A stretch of DNA of 64,000 nucleotides from contig JABLUY010000020.1 in the NCBI GenBank assembly GCA_013306675.1, positions 1 through 64,000 on the forward strand, written 5' to 3'. Below, one piece after another: positions 1-9,955 of this stretch. A program made the translations under genes and the position numbers. The stretch is from Thraustochytrium sp. TN22. Taxonomy: Eukaryota > Sar > Bigyra > Thraustochytrida > Thraustochytriidae. Position 1 is the first letter of the stretch; each line of letters opens with the position of its first letter. Below the pieces are notes generated by a model. That model was given only the letters and a program-made list of their open reading frames with translations, was not told the origin of the DNA and did no database searches.

Positions 1-334
1 GGCGGCGGCGGCGGCGGCGGCGGCGGCGCGCGGGGCCGGCCCGGCCGCCGGCTGAGCGCGACCGGCGCGGCACCCGGGCGACGCGGCTCGGCTCGGCTCG
101 CTCGAGCTCGAGTTCGAGACAGCGAAAGCGAAAGCGAAAGCGAAAGCGAATTTGAAATCAATCGATCGGGTTCAAAGCAGACCTGCCTGCCTCAGGCGCC
201 TGCCGGCCGGCCTGCCTGCCGGGAGGGGCGCCGGCCTGCGCGCCGGCGCGGCGCGGCGCGGCGCGGTGCGGCGCAAGCACGCCCGCGCCGCGCAGGGCAG
301 CGGGAGCGCAGCCGCCCGCGACGCGCAGGCGAGC
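1..334. promoter_or_regulatory. GC-rich upstream/leader region of the myosin gene
   Basis: The first 28 bases are a GGC trinucleotide run. About five GAAAGC hexamers follow near 120-150. The myosin frame is open from a TTG at 152, but no ATG occurs before 335, so this is best read as promoter and 5' leader. I see no other gene here. Confidence 0.45.
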
Positions 335-3300
335 ATGATGGAGGCGAGCGCAAGGCCGGTGCGCAGGTCGCGCGGGGACCTGGAGACCGGCGAGGAGCAC
401 GCGGACACGCACGCGGGCAGGCTGTCGGCCGTGTCGACGGCGAGCTGGAGCATGAGCTCTGTCGGGTCGTCTGCCACCTCACAGCAGCAGCAACAGCAAC
501 AGCAACAACTGCAGCTCCAGCTGCAGCAGCAGCGAGAGCACGAAGAGCAGGTCCGGGTGAAGAAGCAGCAGCAAAGGCTAGAGCGGCAGCAGCGGCAGCA
601 AGAGCAGCAAGAGCAGTACGAGCATCAAATGCAGCAGCAGCAGACGCTACGTAGGCAGCCCAGCGCGGGGAGCCGTAGGGCGCCGCACGTGGACGCGGCG
701 CCAGCCGGACAGCTGCACATGCAGCTCTCGCCGCAGCGACAACGAGATCTCGTGGCACTACAGCAGCAGCAGCGACAGCAACAGCAGCAGCGGCAGCAGC
801 AGCAACAGCAGCAGCAAATAAACCAGCCTCATCGCGACCCGGAGCGCCGTGGGCAGGCGCCTCAGGAACCGCAGCAGCTGGGCAAGCTGAGAAGACGCTC
901 GTTTCTGACGGGCGCCATGTCGCGGCGCAAGACCATGCTATCCAAGGCCGCCGCGGCGGCCGCGGCGCACGAGGCTCAAGCCCTGCGCGTCTGGGTGCAC
1001 ACCGGCGCGGGCGGCGCGTACGAGCTCGCGGAGCTCGTGGGCCTGTCCAAGGCAGGCTATGAGGTGCTCCTGTCCGGGAGCGACGAGGTGCGCACCGTTT
1101 CGCGCAAGCAGATCTCGCGCGCCTGCGACGGCCAGGACCCGGCCCACGAGGACGATCTCACCAGGCTCGCGCACATCAGCGAGGCCACCGTGCTGTGGGC
1201 GCTGGAGACGCGCGCCGAGGCGGACTTGCCCTACTCGTACGCTGGCACGGTGCTCATCGCCGTCAACCCGCTGCGGCACCTGGACGACCCGGTCGGCGTG
1301 TCGCCCGGCGCGCGCGACATGCCGTCGGTGCCGCACCCGTACACGCTAGCGGACCGCATGGTGCAACAGCTCGAGTTCCGCCAGCTGCAGCGGCAACCCA
1401 AGTCACAAACCGTGGTCATTAACGGCGAGTCTGGCTCGGGTAAGACCGTGACGGCCAAGATGGTCCTGCAGCACGTCGTGCGCCGCTGCATTCTGCCCGT
1501 CTATGGCGCCGGCAAGGAGGACGGCGCACTGGACGAGCGCCTGCTGCAGACAAACCCGATCCTGGAAGCCTTTGGCAACGCCACGACCCTGCGCAACGAC
1601 AACTCCTCGCGCTTCGGCAAGTTCTTCAAACTATACTTTGACGCCGACAACTTTGTCTGCGGTGCTGCGCTCGAGACCTACCTGCTGGAGCGCAGCCGCG
1701 TGACGAGCCACCTGGAGGGCGAACGCACCTTTCATATCTTTTACGCTCTCCTGGCTGGCGCCGACGCCGCCGTGGCCGCGCGCCGCGACGCGGCGCGCAC
1801 CGTGGACGCCAGCGAGGAGGCGGACGTGGACGCCGAGGCCGAAGCCGAGGCCGCCGCCTGCAGCCTCGAGGTCGACCCGTTGCAGCTGCACGGGCGCGAC
1901 TTTGTGTACATGTTGCCACAGGGCTTCCAGGGCGCCCAGAATGCCGCGCCGACGCCCGCGGATGACGCCGTGGGAACTGCCGAGGAGCAGGGCCTGGCGC
2001 GCCGCGAGGCCGACCTGAACATGCTGGCGCAGGTGCGCGAGGCGCTCGCCAGCATTGGCGTCGACGAGGGCGAGCAGGCGGCGCTCTTCCAGGTTCTTGG
2101 CGGCGTGCTGCACCTGGGCAACGTGCGCTTCCGCGGCCACGCAGAGGGCTACTCGGGCGAGGCGGCGCGCACGCACCGCAGCGCAGACGCCCTCGAGGCT
2201 GTGGCGCGGCTCTGGGGGCTCGGGTCCCCCTCGGACGCCGCGCGGCTGCTGTGCGAGCGGACCATTACTGTGGGCCGCGAGCGTACGCGCGTCCCGCTCA
2301 CCGTGCAGCAGGCCGTCAAGGCGCGCGACGCTGTTGCCAAGGAGGTTTACGTGCGCGTCTTTGAGTGGATTTGCGCGCGCGTCAACGACGGCATCAGCGA
2401 GACTGAGAGCTTCGACGAGGTCGCCGACATGTACAGTGAGCTAGAGAGCGACGACGGCCGCGTGCGCGACAACCGCTTCGACGGCGGCGAGCGCCCCTTC
2501 TTGGGCGTCCTCGACATCTTCGGCTTCGAGGCATTTGCACGCAATGACCTCGAGCAGCTTCTCATCAACTACGCTAACGAGCGCATGCAGGCCTCCTTCA
2601 ACGCACACGTTCTGCACGCCGAGGCGGACCTCTACGTGCAGGAGGGCCTCTCGCTGCTGAGCCGCCCGCGCCTGGGCACCGAGACGCAGCGCACGCTGCG
2701 CACGCTGTCCACAGCCACGTCCCGTACGCAGCAGACGAGCGATCAGACGGCTGCGGCCGTTGAGAGCGTCCTGGAGATGCTCGAGGACGAAGCGCAGCGC
2801 ATCGAGGGCAGCGAAGCAGGCTTCAACAAGCGTGTACACGCGCGCCTCAGCGACGAGCACGGTGTCGTGCGCATGCCGCACGCCAGCCGCCGCAGCGAGC
2901 AGTTCATCATTGCGCATACCGCAGGCCGCGTCACGTACACGGTGGGCAACTTTCTCGAAAAGAACGACGACAGTCTGCCGGAGGAGACGGTCTACACGCT
3001 GTGCCGCGCCGGCAACGGCGTTCTGGTCGAGGCACTGGCCGCCCTGGAGGAACAGCAGCGCCAGCAGCAGGGCGAGCTCGTGCGCGGCCGCGAGTCCGTG
3101 GCCCGCGGCAAGCAGCGCCCACAGTCCGTCTCGAAGAAGTTTCTGATCCAGATGGACGGCCTCATCGCGGCGCTCGACGCCACCTCGTGTTCCTACATCC
3201 GCTGCATCAAACCGAACTCGCTCATGCGCCGGGACCCGCCCCCGACCACGCCTCGCAATTCGTCTGCCTCACGCGTCTCGCTCGCCTCGCGCGTCTCACC

Positions 3301-5944
3301 CGCCTCGCGCGGGTCGCTCGCCTCGCGCGTTTCGCGCCTCTCCCGCACCTCGGCGGACGACTCCAGCTCGGCAACCACGACGCAGGGCGCCGCCGTTGGA
3401 CCCGGCGGCGGCCGGCCCTTTGCCTGGTTCGACCGCCGCTATGTGACGGCGCAGCTACGTAGCCTGGGCGTCACGCAGGCCGTTGACACGCTGCGCGACG
3501 GCTTGCCGGTGCGGCTTCGCTTCAGCGAGCTCATGGCCATCTTCGAGCCGGCCATCTCCGGCAACCTCGAGCGCGTTTGCGCGCGCCATGGCAACGACCG
3601 CGTACAGCGCCTCGTGCCGGCGCTGCTGCGTGCCTCGGGCGTGGCCCCCGACTCGTATCGCATGGGCAAGACGCAGATCTTCTTCAAGACCGACCAGCTT
3701 GAGCGTCTCGAGATCATCATGCGTTGTGTCGAGACGTGGACGAGGGAAGGCGGGTTCTATGCGCCATCCTACCTCGAATGGTCCGACGCCGTCGCCCGCT
3801 CGCTCATCATGCAGCGCTGGCGCATCGCTGTCACCGCCGTGCGCTTCCACATCGCCATCATGCAACGCCTCGATGCACGCGCAGAGCGCATGCACGCCGC
3901 CACCATCTTGCAGCGCAACGTGCGCACCATGATTGCTCGCCGCCGATTTCTGCGCCTCCGTAGCGGCGCCCTCATGGGCCAGAAGCTCTTCCGCGGGGCC
4001 AAGGGCCGCGAGCTCGCGCTCGTGCTCATCCTCGAGGCCGAGGCTGAGGCCGAGCGCGAGCAGTTCCTGCGTGACCAAGGCCTCTACGAGGAGGAGGCCT
4101 ACACGCGCGAGCCAGCGGCCGCCGACGACGCCACGGGTGCTGCCATGTCGTGGCCTCTGGATGAATCGGCAACGTCTGGCGTTTATGAGGATGACGAAGG
4201 CGAGGGCGGCCAATACGATGATGAGGATGAGGTCACGCTCTACCCACGAGACGAGGACGACGCGGCGCGGCGCCTCGCGCTCGCTGTTGGTGAAGAAGAC
4301 GGGACGGGCGAGGACGAGGGCGACGTGGACGAGCTCAATGATGATGACCTTGAGGAGCAGAAGAGCCGGGCTTCATCGAGGATGTCTCGCGTCAGCTCGC
4401 ACGGGCTCTACCTGCCCGGAGGGTTTTCGCTGTCCGCAACTGCGTCATCCGCGCGCAAAGCACCTCCGGCGACGGCCGGATCTAGCACGGGTGCGTTGAC
4501 TCCGACGCGCCGCGCCTCGCGTCGGTCCTCGGCCGGCCGCACCACCAAGACGTCCAGGCGTTCGGAGCTGTCCCCACCCAAGCAGGAGAGTCGCCCGGAC
4601 CCCGCGCCCGCTCGGGCCTCCCGCGGCGCTGGCTTGTTGCAGCGCAAGTCGTCCTCGGCCGGTCCCGCGGCACGATCGACCCCGCCTCGGCCGGAGCAGC
4701 CGCCACAGCTGCCACAGCCGCCGCGCCGGGTAGCACAGCCTTCAGCGGCGCCTGCGGCGCCTGAACCTGTGCCGGCAAAGGCGTCGGCGGTCGTGCCGAA
4801 GCAGCGCGGCTCGCGAGCATGGAGCAAGCGATCCTCGGCGCCGAGCGTGTCTTTGGACAAGGTCGATGGGTCTTTGGGGGGCGTGCCACGCACTTTCGAG
4901 CGCGTGCGCAAACGGTCCATGGCCGCGGCGCACTTTGACGAGGAGGCCTTCAGCCGAGCCATGGAAGAGGTGGTTTCGCAGGAGACTCGACAGGAAGAGA
5001 AGGTTTCCAAGTCGTACGCCCACCCGTTCACGATGGACGCAGGCCGCCTCCGAAGCGCGCCGTTGCCGCGTGTGGAGCCTGTCGCTGGGCCAGCGTGCGT
5101 ATTGAGTGAGTGGCAGCGCACGCCGTGGAAGCGGCGCTTCGTGGAGCTGGAGCCCGGTAAGCGCAACGTGCGCATCTTTGGACTGAACAAGAAGAAGCAG
5201 ACGCGCAAGGGCAGCACGGCGCTGGACGTCTTCCACATCCACTTGCCTGATAGAAGCCCGCCGCCCGTGGTGACCGCGTCGCATGACAGCCATGGTGTGA
5301 TCGGCACTTTCAAGCATCCCCAGGCTCCGGCACTCAAGCTCGCGTGGACCAAGCCGGGTCGATTCATCCTGTGTCTTGAGGGCGGCCAGGCGGATAAGGA
5401 TCTGCACGGGGAACGTCGGACGCTGGTGCTGGCGTTTGACACGTTTGAAGAGATGGACGCGTGGCGCGAGCGGCTGGACCAGATCGTGCGTAGCGAGGTG
5501 GAGGACGCGTCCAGCAGAACACCGATGTCGCGCGGCGAATTGGAGCGCGCACTAGAGGATGAGGACCAGGAGGAGCCGCAGGACGACGGCGTCTCCGTTT
5601 ACCCGGAGTCGGTGGTCTTTGGCTCGCAGGTCCGCTGCAAGAACCCTGGTTGCAAGCAGACCAACAACACTCTGTATGGCCTCACCTGCAGCTCGTGTGG
5701 CTGGCGTCTGCCGCTGGACGAGTCGGAGGCGGCGGACAACCACGACGATTTTGACGACGGCCATACGATGGCCCCGAGTGAGATCTCGCCCGGGGCTGTG
5801 GCCGCTCCAAGTAGGCGTCAGAGTGCGCGTCGCCAGACGGACCTCGCCGGCCCCCGGCGGGCTGGCATGGCTCGTCGTGACGGGTACTCGGACGACGATC
5901 TCTACGATGAGGAGGACGACGACGAGGACCCATTCTTTGACTGA
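335..5944 (+). CDS. Unconventional myosin with IQ, PH and zinc-finger tail
   Basis: Actin-based ATP-driven motor of 1869 aa, read from the first ATG; the frame is open further upstream only from a TTG. A long glutamine-rich N-terminal extension (roughly residues 50-170) precedes the motor. The motor shows the P-loop GESGSGKT (364-371), switch I NDNSSRFGKF (from 421), switch II DIFGFEAF (from 727) and the actin-binding stretch ending SYIRCIKPN (about 937-965). A Ser/Arg-rich insert follows at about 970-1010. One or two IQ-type light-chain sites lie near 1188-1212. The tail has acidic runs and a basic, Ser/Pro-rich linker, then a PH-like domain (about 1586-1715) beginning LSEWQRTPWKRRFVEL. A Cys4 finger near 1768-1795 reads C-x4-C-x11-C-x2-C. 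The PH domain suggests membrane phosphoinositide binding. No long tail coiled coil is visible, so it is probably monomeric. The myosin class cannot be assigned by eye. Motor identity is certain; tail roles are inferred. Confidence 0.95.
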   Translation: MMEASARPVRRSRGDLETGEEHADTHAGRLSAVSTASWSMSSVGSSATSQQQQQQQQQLQLQLQQQREHEEQVRVKKQQQRLERQQRQQEQQEQYEHQMQQQQTLRRQPSAGSRRAPHVDAAPAGQLHMQLSPQRQRDLVALQQQQRQQQQQRQQQQQQQQINQPHRDPERRGQAPQEPQQLGKLRRRSFLTGAMSRRKTMLSKAAAAAAAHEAQALRVWVHTGAGGAYELAELVGLSKAGYEVLLSGSDEVRTVSRKQISRACDGQDPAHEDDLTRLAHISEATVLWALETRAEADLPYSYAGTVLIAVNPLRHLDDPVGVSPGARDMPSVPHPYTLADRMVQQLEFRQLQRQPKSQTVVINGESGSGKTVTAKMVLQHVVRRCILPVYGAGKEDGALDERLLQTNPILEAFGNATTLRNDNSSRFGKFFKLYFDADNFVCGAALETYLLERSRVTSHLEGERTFHIFYALLAGADAAVAARRDAARTVDASEEADVDAEAEAEAAACSLEVDPLQLHGRDFVYMLPQGFQGAQNAAPTPADDAVGTAEEQGLARREADLNMLAQVREALASIGVDEGEQAALFQVLGGVLHLGNVRFRGHAEGYSGEAARTHRSADALEAVARLWGLGSPSDAARLLCERTITVGRERTRVPLTVQQAVKARDAVAKEVYVRVFEWICARVNDGISETESFDEVADMYSELESDDGRVRDNRFDGGERPFLGVLDIFGFEAFARNDLEQLLINYANERMQASFNAHVLHAEADLYVQEGLSLLSRPRLGTETQRTLRTLSTATSRTQQTSDQTAAAVESVLEMLEDEAQRIEGSEAGFNKRVHARLSDEHGVVRMPHASRRSEQFIIAHTAGRVTYTVGNFLEKNDDSLPEETVYTLCRAGNGVLVEALAALEEQQRQQQGELVRGRESVARGKQRPQSVSKKFLIQMDGLIAALDATSCSYIRCIKPNSLMRRDPPPTTPRNSSASRVSLASRVSPASRGSLASRVSRLSRTSADDSSSATTTQGAAVGPGGGRPFAWFDRRYVTAQLRSLGVTQAVDTLRDGLPVRLRFSELMAIFEPAISGNLERVCARHGNDRVQRLVPALLRASGVAPDSYRMGKTQIFFKTDQLERLEIIMRCVETWTREGGFYAPSYLEWSDAVARSLIMQRWRIAVTAVRFHIAIMQRLDARAERMHAATILQRNVRTMIARRRFLRLRSGALMGQKLFRGAKGRELALVLILEAEAEAEREQFLRDQGLYEEEAYTREPAAADDATGAAMSWPLDESATSGVYEDDEGEGGQYDDEDEVTLYPRDEDDAARRLALAVGEEDGTGEDEGDVDELNDDDLEEQKSRASSRMSRVSSHGLYLPGGFSLSATASSARKAPPATAGSSTGALTPTRRASRRSSAGRTTKTSRRSELSPPKQESRPDPAPARASRGAGLLQRKSSSAGPAARSTPPRPEQPPQLPQPPRRVAQPSAAPAAPEPVPAKASAVVPKQRGSRAWSKRSSAPSVSLDKVDGSLGGVPRTFERVRKRSMAAAHFDEEAFSRAMEEVVSQETRQEEKVSKSYAHPFTMDAGRLRSAPLPRVEPVAGPACVLSEWQRTPWKRRFVELEPGKRNVRIFGLNKKKQTRKGSTALDVFHIHLPDRSPPPVVTASHDSHGVIGTFKHPQAPALKLAWTKPGRFILCLEGGQADKDLHGERRTLVLAFDTFEEMDAWRERLDQIVRSEVEDASSRTPMSRGELERALEDEDQEEPQDDGVSVYPESVVFGSQVRCKNPGCKQTNNTLYGLTCSSCGWRLPLDESEAADNHDDFDDGHTMAPSEISPGAVAAPSRRQSARRQTDLAGPRRAGMARRDGYSDDDLYDEEDDDEDPFFD

Positions 5945-6218
5945 TGTTTTCGATACCTGACACCCACCACTGCACTGCACATGCGGTATCGTACAGGCTC
6001 GCACGCACGCGTGCACGCACGTGTCTGTGTACGCACGTACGCTGCACACATACCATGCACGCACACACACATGCACATTCTATGTTTTTCTGTTTCTCTA
6101 CTCCTAAGCAGGCAGGCACCTTGAGCGATGAGGTGGCGCAGGGCAGCAGCGCCAGCGTTCTGCGCGAATTTACAAAATGGCGCGCGGCGCGGCGCGGCAC
6201 GGCGCGGCGGGTCCTTGG
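5945..6218. other. Intergenic gap between convergent genes
   Basis: This 274-bp gap separates the 3' ends of the myosin and TPR genes. It holds ACGC/CACG and CACA microsatellite sequence at about 6000-6080 and presumably both 3' untranslated regions. Nothing else is recognisable. Confidence 0.5.
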
Positions 6219-8186
6219 TCAAAAGTCAGAGTCGCTGCCGGAGTCGTTCATCTGCGAGTGATCCACGAGGTCGTGCTCCAGGGCGCGGCGCCGAGCCTGG
6301 AGCTTTTCCAAAAAGGCCCGCCGCTTCGCGTCTTGGTCTGCGTAGTAATGTAGCTTCTCCGCCGAGGTCATGTTGGCCGGACTAGAGGAGGGGCTGAGCG
6401 GGAGCGACTGGGTGCGCAGCATGGGCGGTTTACTGTTCGTACCGCTGCGTTCTGCCGGGGGCGTTGCCGAAGCGTGCGGTGCCACGGCGCTGGGTGCAAT
6501 GGCGGCCGTGGCTGCGTGCACCGCGTGCGCGGGTTGCGGTGTTTGTGCTGCGGCGCGCTGCTTGGCCTCTGCCCGGGCAGCGGCCTCGGCCTTGTCGAGC
6601 GCCTTGAGCATGCGCTGAGCCTCAGCGTGGTCCGGGTCGCGGCGCAAAACGTCCTGAAGGCAGACACGCTCGAGCTCGGCGACCTTGGCGGGCGAGGGTC
6701 GCGCCCAGCCGCGCGCTTCAGGCTGCTGTTGCCGCTGTTGTCCTTGCTGCTGTTGCTGTTGCTGTTGCTGCAGTGAGGTGGACAGGGAGTCGTCGCCGGG
6801 CATGGCGTCCTCCTGCATCTTGAGACGCACGCTACGCGCGAGGTGAGCGGTGAGCAGATGCATGCGAACGACGCGCGAGATGACCTCATGATCGGGCGGG
6901 TCGGCGTCGTCGTCGTCGAGGTCGTAGTTTACAAAGCGCGCGCTGTGCACTGCCGAGGCGCTGCGCGGGCGCGACTCGAAGACAGCCTCGTCGACCTCCT
7001 TGCGCGCGACGTTGAGCGAGTGCATGGCCTTGATGAGGCCGCCGTCCTTTAGCTCCATGGCGGCCAGCAGCACGCGCGCATGGTTGCGCGCCGAGCCCTG
7101 GCTGTGCGCCGCGGACATGATGGCGAGACGCGCGCCGGAGGCGTCGCCGCCGTTGAAGAGTGCGGCCGCCAGACAGAGCTGTAGGCGGCTCTTGATGCGG
7201 CCGCGGCCCTCGATGCGGATGCTCTCGCTGTACTGCGCGGCCGGCCCTGCTGGCGCGGCGGGCGTCGCAGCAGGCTGGGGCGCATCGAGCGAGGTGCGGC
7301 GGCGCGGCGAAGAGGGCGGCGAGGACGCGGAGAGGTCGAGGGCGTGCTGCAGGCGCGCGGCGGCGCGGCGGAAGCGGCCGCACTCAAACTCAAGCACACC
7401 GAGGTGGAAGTGCGGGCGCCAGTCGGCGTCGTCGACGCGGGAGGCGAGCAGCAGGCTGTGGCGCGCCAGGTCGAGGTGGCCGGCGTCGAGAAAGGCGGTA
7501 CCGAGGCGCAGCAGATTAGAGAAGGAGGACTCGACGGCGCAGGCGAGCTTGGCGAGCTCGAGATCGCGGCGCGGGTCGCCGGAGGCGGCGGCCGCGAAGG
7601 AGAGCGCGCGCGAGACCAGCGCGGTGAGCTCGTCATCGAGCACGCTGGGGTCGCGCAGCAGCGCGCGCGCCAGGCGCTCGGCAGGCGCGGCGGCGCGCGC
7701 CTCATCGCGGAGCTTGGCGCATGCGAGCAGCTGCAACTTGTCGAGCGTGAGGCGCGCCTTGGCGAGCGTGAGCAGCGGGTAGGCTGCCTGCGCGGCATGC
7801 ACGGCCGCCTCGTATTCGTTGGCCAGCAGGAGCGTGCGCACCAGGTTTACATGTGCCTGGTCCAGGTCGGGCGCGAACTCGCACGCCTTGCGGAAGGCCG
7901 CGATGGCCTGCTCGTACTCGCGCAGGCGCTTGTGCGCGCTGCCCTTTTTGAACCACGCGGGCGCGCTCGTGGGTTCCCGCTCCACCGCCTGGTCGAAGCA
8001 CTCGAGCCCCTCTTCCACGCGGTCGAGCCCCACCAGCGTCGCTCCGCGTTGCACCAGGTATCCCGCCTTGCGCTGCACGCGCGGCAAGGCCGCCGCCGCG
8101 CGCTCGTACAGCTCCAGCGCCTCGTCGAAGCGCCCATCGCTCCGCAGCGCGTTCGCCGCGTCCAGCGCGGCCTGCGCGGCCTCCAT
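6219..8186 (-). CDS. TPR-repeat protein
   Basis: A 655-aa protein read from the first ATG on this strand; the frame continues upstream to a TTG at 8333 but with low-complexity Ala/Gly/Arg codons. The N-terminal third is helical and TPR-like. Units such as SDGRFDEALELYERAAAALP and APAWFKKGSAHKRLREYEQA carry the typical small/large residue pattern. TPR solenoids act as protein-protein scaffolds. The middle is Ser/Pro-rich, a polyQ tract lies near residue 490, and another helix pair (PDHAEAQRMLKALDKAEAAA) follows. The C-terminus is a charged helix ending in an acidic DSGSDSDF tail. No catalytic domain is visible. It is transcribed away from the DUF4833-like gene across about 300 bp of GC-rich sequence. 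Partner and pathway are unknown. Confidence 0.85.
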   Translation of the reverse strand: MEAAQAALDAANALRSDGRFDEALELYERAAAALPRVQRKAGYLVQRGATLVGLDRVEEGLECFDQAVEREPTSAPAWFKKGSAHKRLREYEQAIAAFRKACEFAPDLDQAHVNLVRTLLLANEYEAAVHAAQAAYPLLTLAKARLTLDKLQLLACAKLRDEARAAAPAERLARALLRDPSVLDDELTALVSRALSFAAAASGDPRRDLELAKLACAVESSFSNLLRLGTAFLDAGHLDLARHSLLLASRVDDADWRPHFHLGVLEFECGRFRRAAARLQHALDLSASSPPSSPRRRTSLDAPQPAATPAAPAGPAAQYSESIRIEGRGRIKSRLQLCLAAALFNGGDASGARLAIMSAAHSQGSARNHARVLLAAMELKDGGLIKAMHSLNVARKEVDEAVFESRPRSASAVHSARFVNYDLDDDDADPPDHEVISRVVRMHLLTAHLARSVRLKMQEDAMPGDDSLSTSLQQQQQQQQQGQQRQQQPEARGWARPSPAKVAELERVCLQDVLRRDPDHAEAQRMLKALDKAEAAARAEAKQRAAAQTPQPAHAVHAATAAIAPSAVAPHASATPPAERSGTNSKPPMLRTQSLPLSPSSSPANMTSAEKLHYYADQDAKRRAFLEKLQARRRALEHDLVDHSQMNDSGSDSDF

Positions 8187-8391
8187 CGCCGCCAGCGCCG
8201 CCTCTGCTGCCGCTGCCGCCCCGCCGCCAGCGCCGCCAACGCCGCCAACGCCCGCCGCGCGCGCGCGGGTCTGCCGCGCGCGGGCGCCGCCGCGCGTGTT
8301 GTGCACGCGGCGGGATGGATTCAAATCGATCAATCAATCGCTTTTTGCTTTTTTTGGGGGGCTTTGGCGCGCGGCGCGCGGCAGTCCGGCA

Positions 8392-8425
<34 letters not shown>

Positions 8426-8494
8426 GTCGGCCAGCGGGCGGGCGGGCGGGCGGGAGCGAGGGCGGGCAGCGGGGCGAGGCGCGCGCGCGCCACC
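8187..8494. promoter_or_regulatory. Putative bidirectional promoter (TPR / DUF4833-like genes)
   Basis: This 308-bp interval lies between two divergent ATGs. It contains an ATCAATCAATCG stretch with a T-run near 8330-8355, flanked by CGG-trinucleotide runs at about 8393-8423. No TATA box is obvious. The ATG at 8495 sits in a CACCATGG context, a strong Kozak match. Confidence 0.4.
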
Positions 8495-9634
8495 ATGGGC
8501 AAGCGCGACGCCTGGGGCGTGGAGGACGTGCGTGTGATGCTGGGGCTGGGCGACGGCGTGGGCGTGCCGCTGCCGAGGCCGCACGCGGGCGCGCGCGCCG
8601 AGCAGGTGGCGGCGTTCCGCGAGGCCGTGGAGGCCGCCGCGGCGAGCCCGCAGACCTTTCTGGCGCCGCAGGCGCAGCGCGGGCCGTGGGAGGTGGACCT
8701 GCGCAGGCCGCAGGACCGCGAGGCCGCGGTCAGGCTCACGGCGCTGGTCAAGGGCGTGTCCAAGTGGAAGCCCGTGCTCGTGCCGAGCCGCACGAACGAG
8801 CTCACGTTCTACGCAAACTTCTTCAGTCACCTGGCCGAGATAGCCTGCGAGCACTTTAGCGACGAGCGGAACCTGGAGGCCTTTTACGAGGAGGATCTTG
8901 AGGCGGGCGCCGGCGCAGGCGCGGGCCGCCCGGCGGTAGAGATGGCAGAGATCAAGTCGCCGCCGCCGCCGCCGCCACCGCCGTCAGAGCCCAGCAACGG
9001 CGCCTCTGTCGCTGCGGCGGCCTCGGCGGCCGTGCACGCGGTCGTGCACGCCGCCGAGGAGGTGGCTGAGCAGGTTGCGGAGGGCGTGGCGGCCGCCTCC
9101 GGGGGAGGCGAAACGCCGCCGCTGGCGGCGCGCTTCTCGGCGGAGAACGCGCCACAGGGCGCACGCGCGTCCGAGGAGCAGCTGCGGGCATTCTTGAGCA
9201 AGAAGGTGCTCTTTTACGTGTCGAAGAGCGGCAACAACAATGTGGTGGTGTATGAGGCGAACCTGGCCGCGGACGGTTGCTCGCTGGACGCCGCCGACCC
9301 GGTCAAGGTGTACTGGATCCTGTATGCGCGCTCGCCCTGCGTGGAGGAGGGCCTCACGATGTTGGAGCGCAACACCGCGTATGGGTCGACCTGCGTGCCG
9401 ATCAAGGAGCGGCCGGGTCACTACCTCATGACTCTGGCAGCGGTCGAGTCGCGGCCGGTCGAGATTTGGGTTGACGAGAATGGCCAGCTGCACGCACAGG
9501 CCCAGCTAGACAACCGGCCGGATGAACTGCTCCACGTGGACGTTCAGTTCACCACAAACTGGCTCGGGGTGCCCAAGGTAGACTACATTGATTTGGCCGG
9601 CAGTGCTGCCGGCGAGCGTCTCGTGAATGCGTAG
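8495..9634 (+). CDS. DUF4833-like protein
   Basis: A 379-aa protein with a strong start context (CACCATGGGC). The N-terminal half has a helical segment (about residues 85-130, WKPVLVPSRTNELTFYANFF) and then a Pro/Ala-rich linker of low complexity. The C-terminal half (about 230-370) resembles the DUF4833 family, a predicted beta-sandwich found in bacteria and protists. It carries LFYVSKSGNNNVVVYEAN, VKVYWILYARSP and a closing VDYIDLAG. The function of that family is not known to me. There is no signal peptide or membrane segment, so it is probably cytosolic. The family match is from memory of its pattern and should be confirmed by a profile search. Confidence 0.7.
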   Translation: MGKRDAWGVEDVRVMLGLGDGVGVPLPRPHAGARAEQVAAFREAVEAAAASPQTFLAPQAQRGPWEVDLRRPQDREAAVRLTALVKGVSKWKPVLVPSRTNELTFYANFFSHLAEIACEHFSDERNLEAFYEEDLEAGAGAGAGRPAVEMAEIKSPPPPPPPPSEPSNGASVAAAASAAVHAVVHAAEEVAEQVAEGVAAASGGGETPPLAARFSAENAPQGARASEEQLRAFLSKKVLFYVSKSGNNNVVVYEANLAADGCSLDAADPVKVYWILYARSPCVEEGLTMLERNTAYGSTCVPIKERPGHYLMTLAAVESRPVEIWVDENGQLHAQAQLDNRPDELLHVDVQFTTNWLGVPKVDYIDLAGSAAGERLVNA

Positions 9635-9955
9635 TCGGTGGCGGTAGGACAAGGTCAGACACCTGGCTAGCTGGTCAAGGCTGGCATTCTCTTCGTATCG
9701 AGGATCATGACTCCTTTGAAGGGCTGTCTTTGATCTTGTTTTATGTTCGAGCTCTCTTTGCGCAGAGGCTGTCTCTGTCCTTCTCTCCACGTGCCCTCCC
9801 ATCGCCGACCATTTTCTAAACATACAAAGAAATCGAGGAGCATCTGCAGCATCCCCCTGGCGCCAGGCTCGTTTTTCTCATCATCATGGATCGTTTGTCG
9901 TCTTGATGCTGTTCGTGCGCGGCCATCTCGCCAAGGGGGCGGACGTCACGGAAGT
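9635..9955. other. Intergenic gap between convergent genes
   Basis: The 321 bp between the convergent DUF4833-like and RGS genes have a clearly lower GC content than the genes and contain several T-rich runs, as expected for 3' ends. No gene or structured element is recognised. Confidence 0.5.

Noticed and set aside
152-334. N-terminal extension of the myosin frame
   Set aside because: It begins at TTG, reads as low-complexity Ala/Arg/Gly and has no ATG. The first ATG is at 335.
8187-8333. N-terminal extension of the TPR protein
   Set aside because: It begins at TTG (CAA on the plus strand) and is compositionally biased. The ATG at 8186 precedes the first TPR-like helix.
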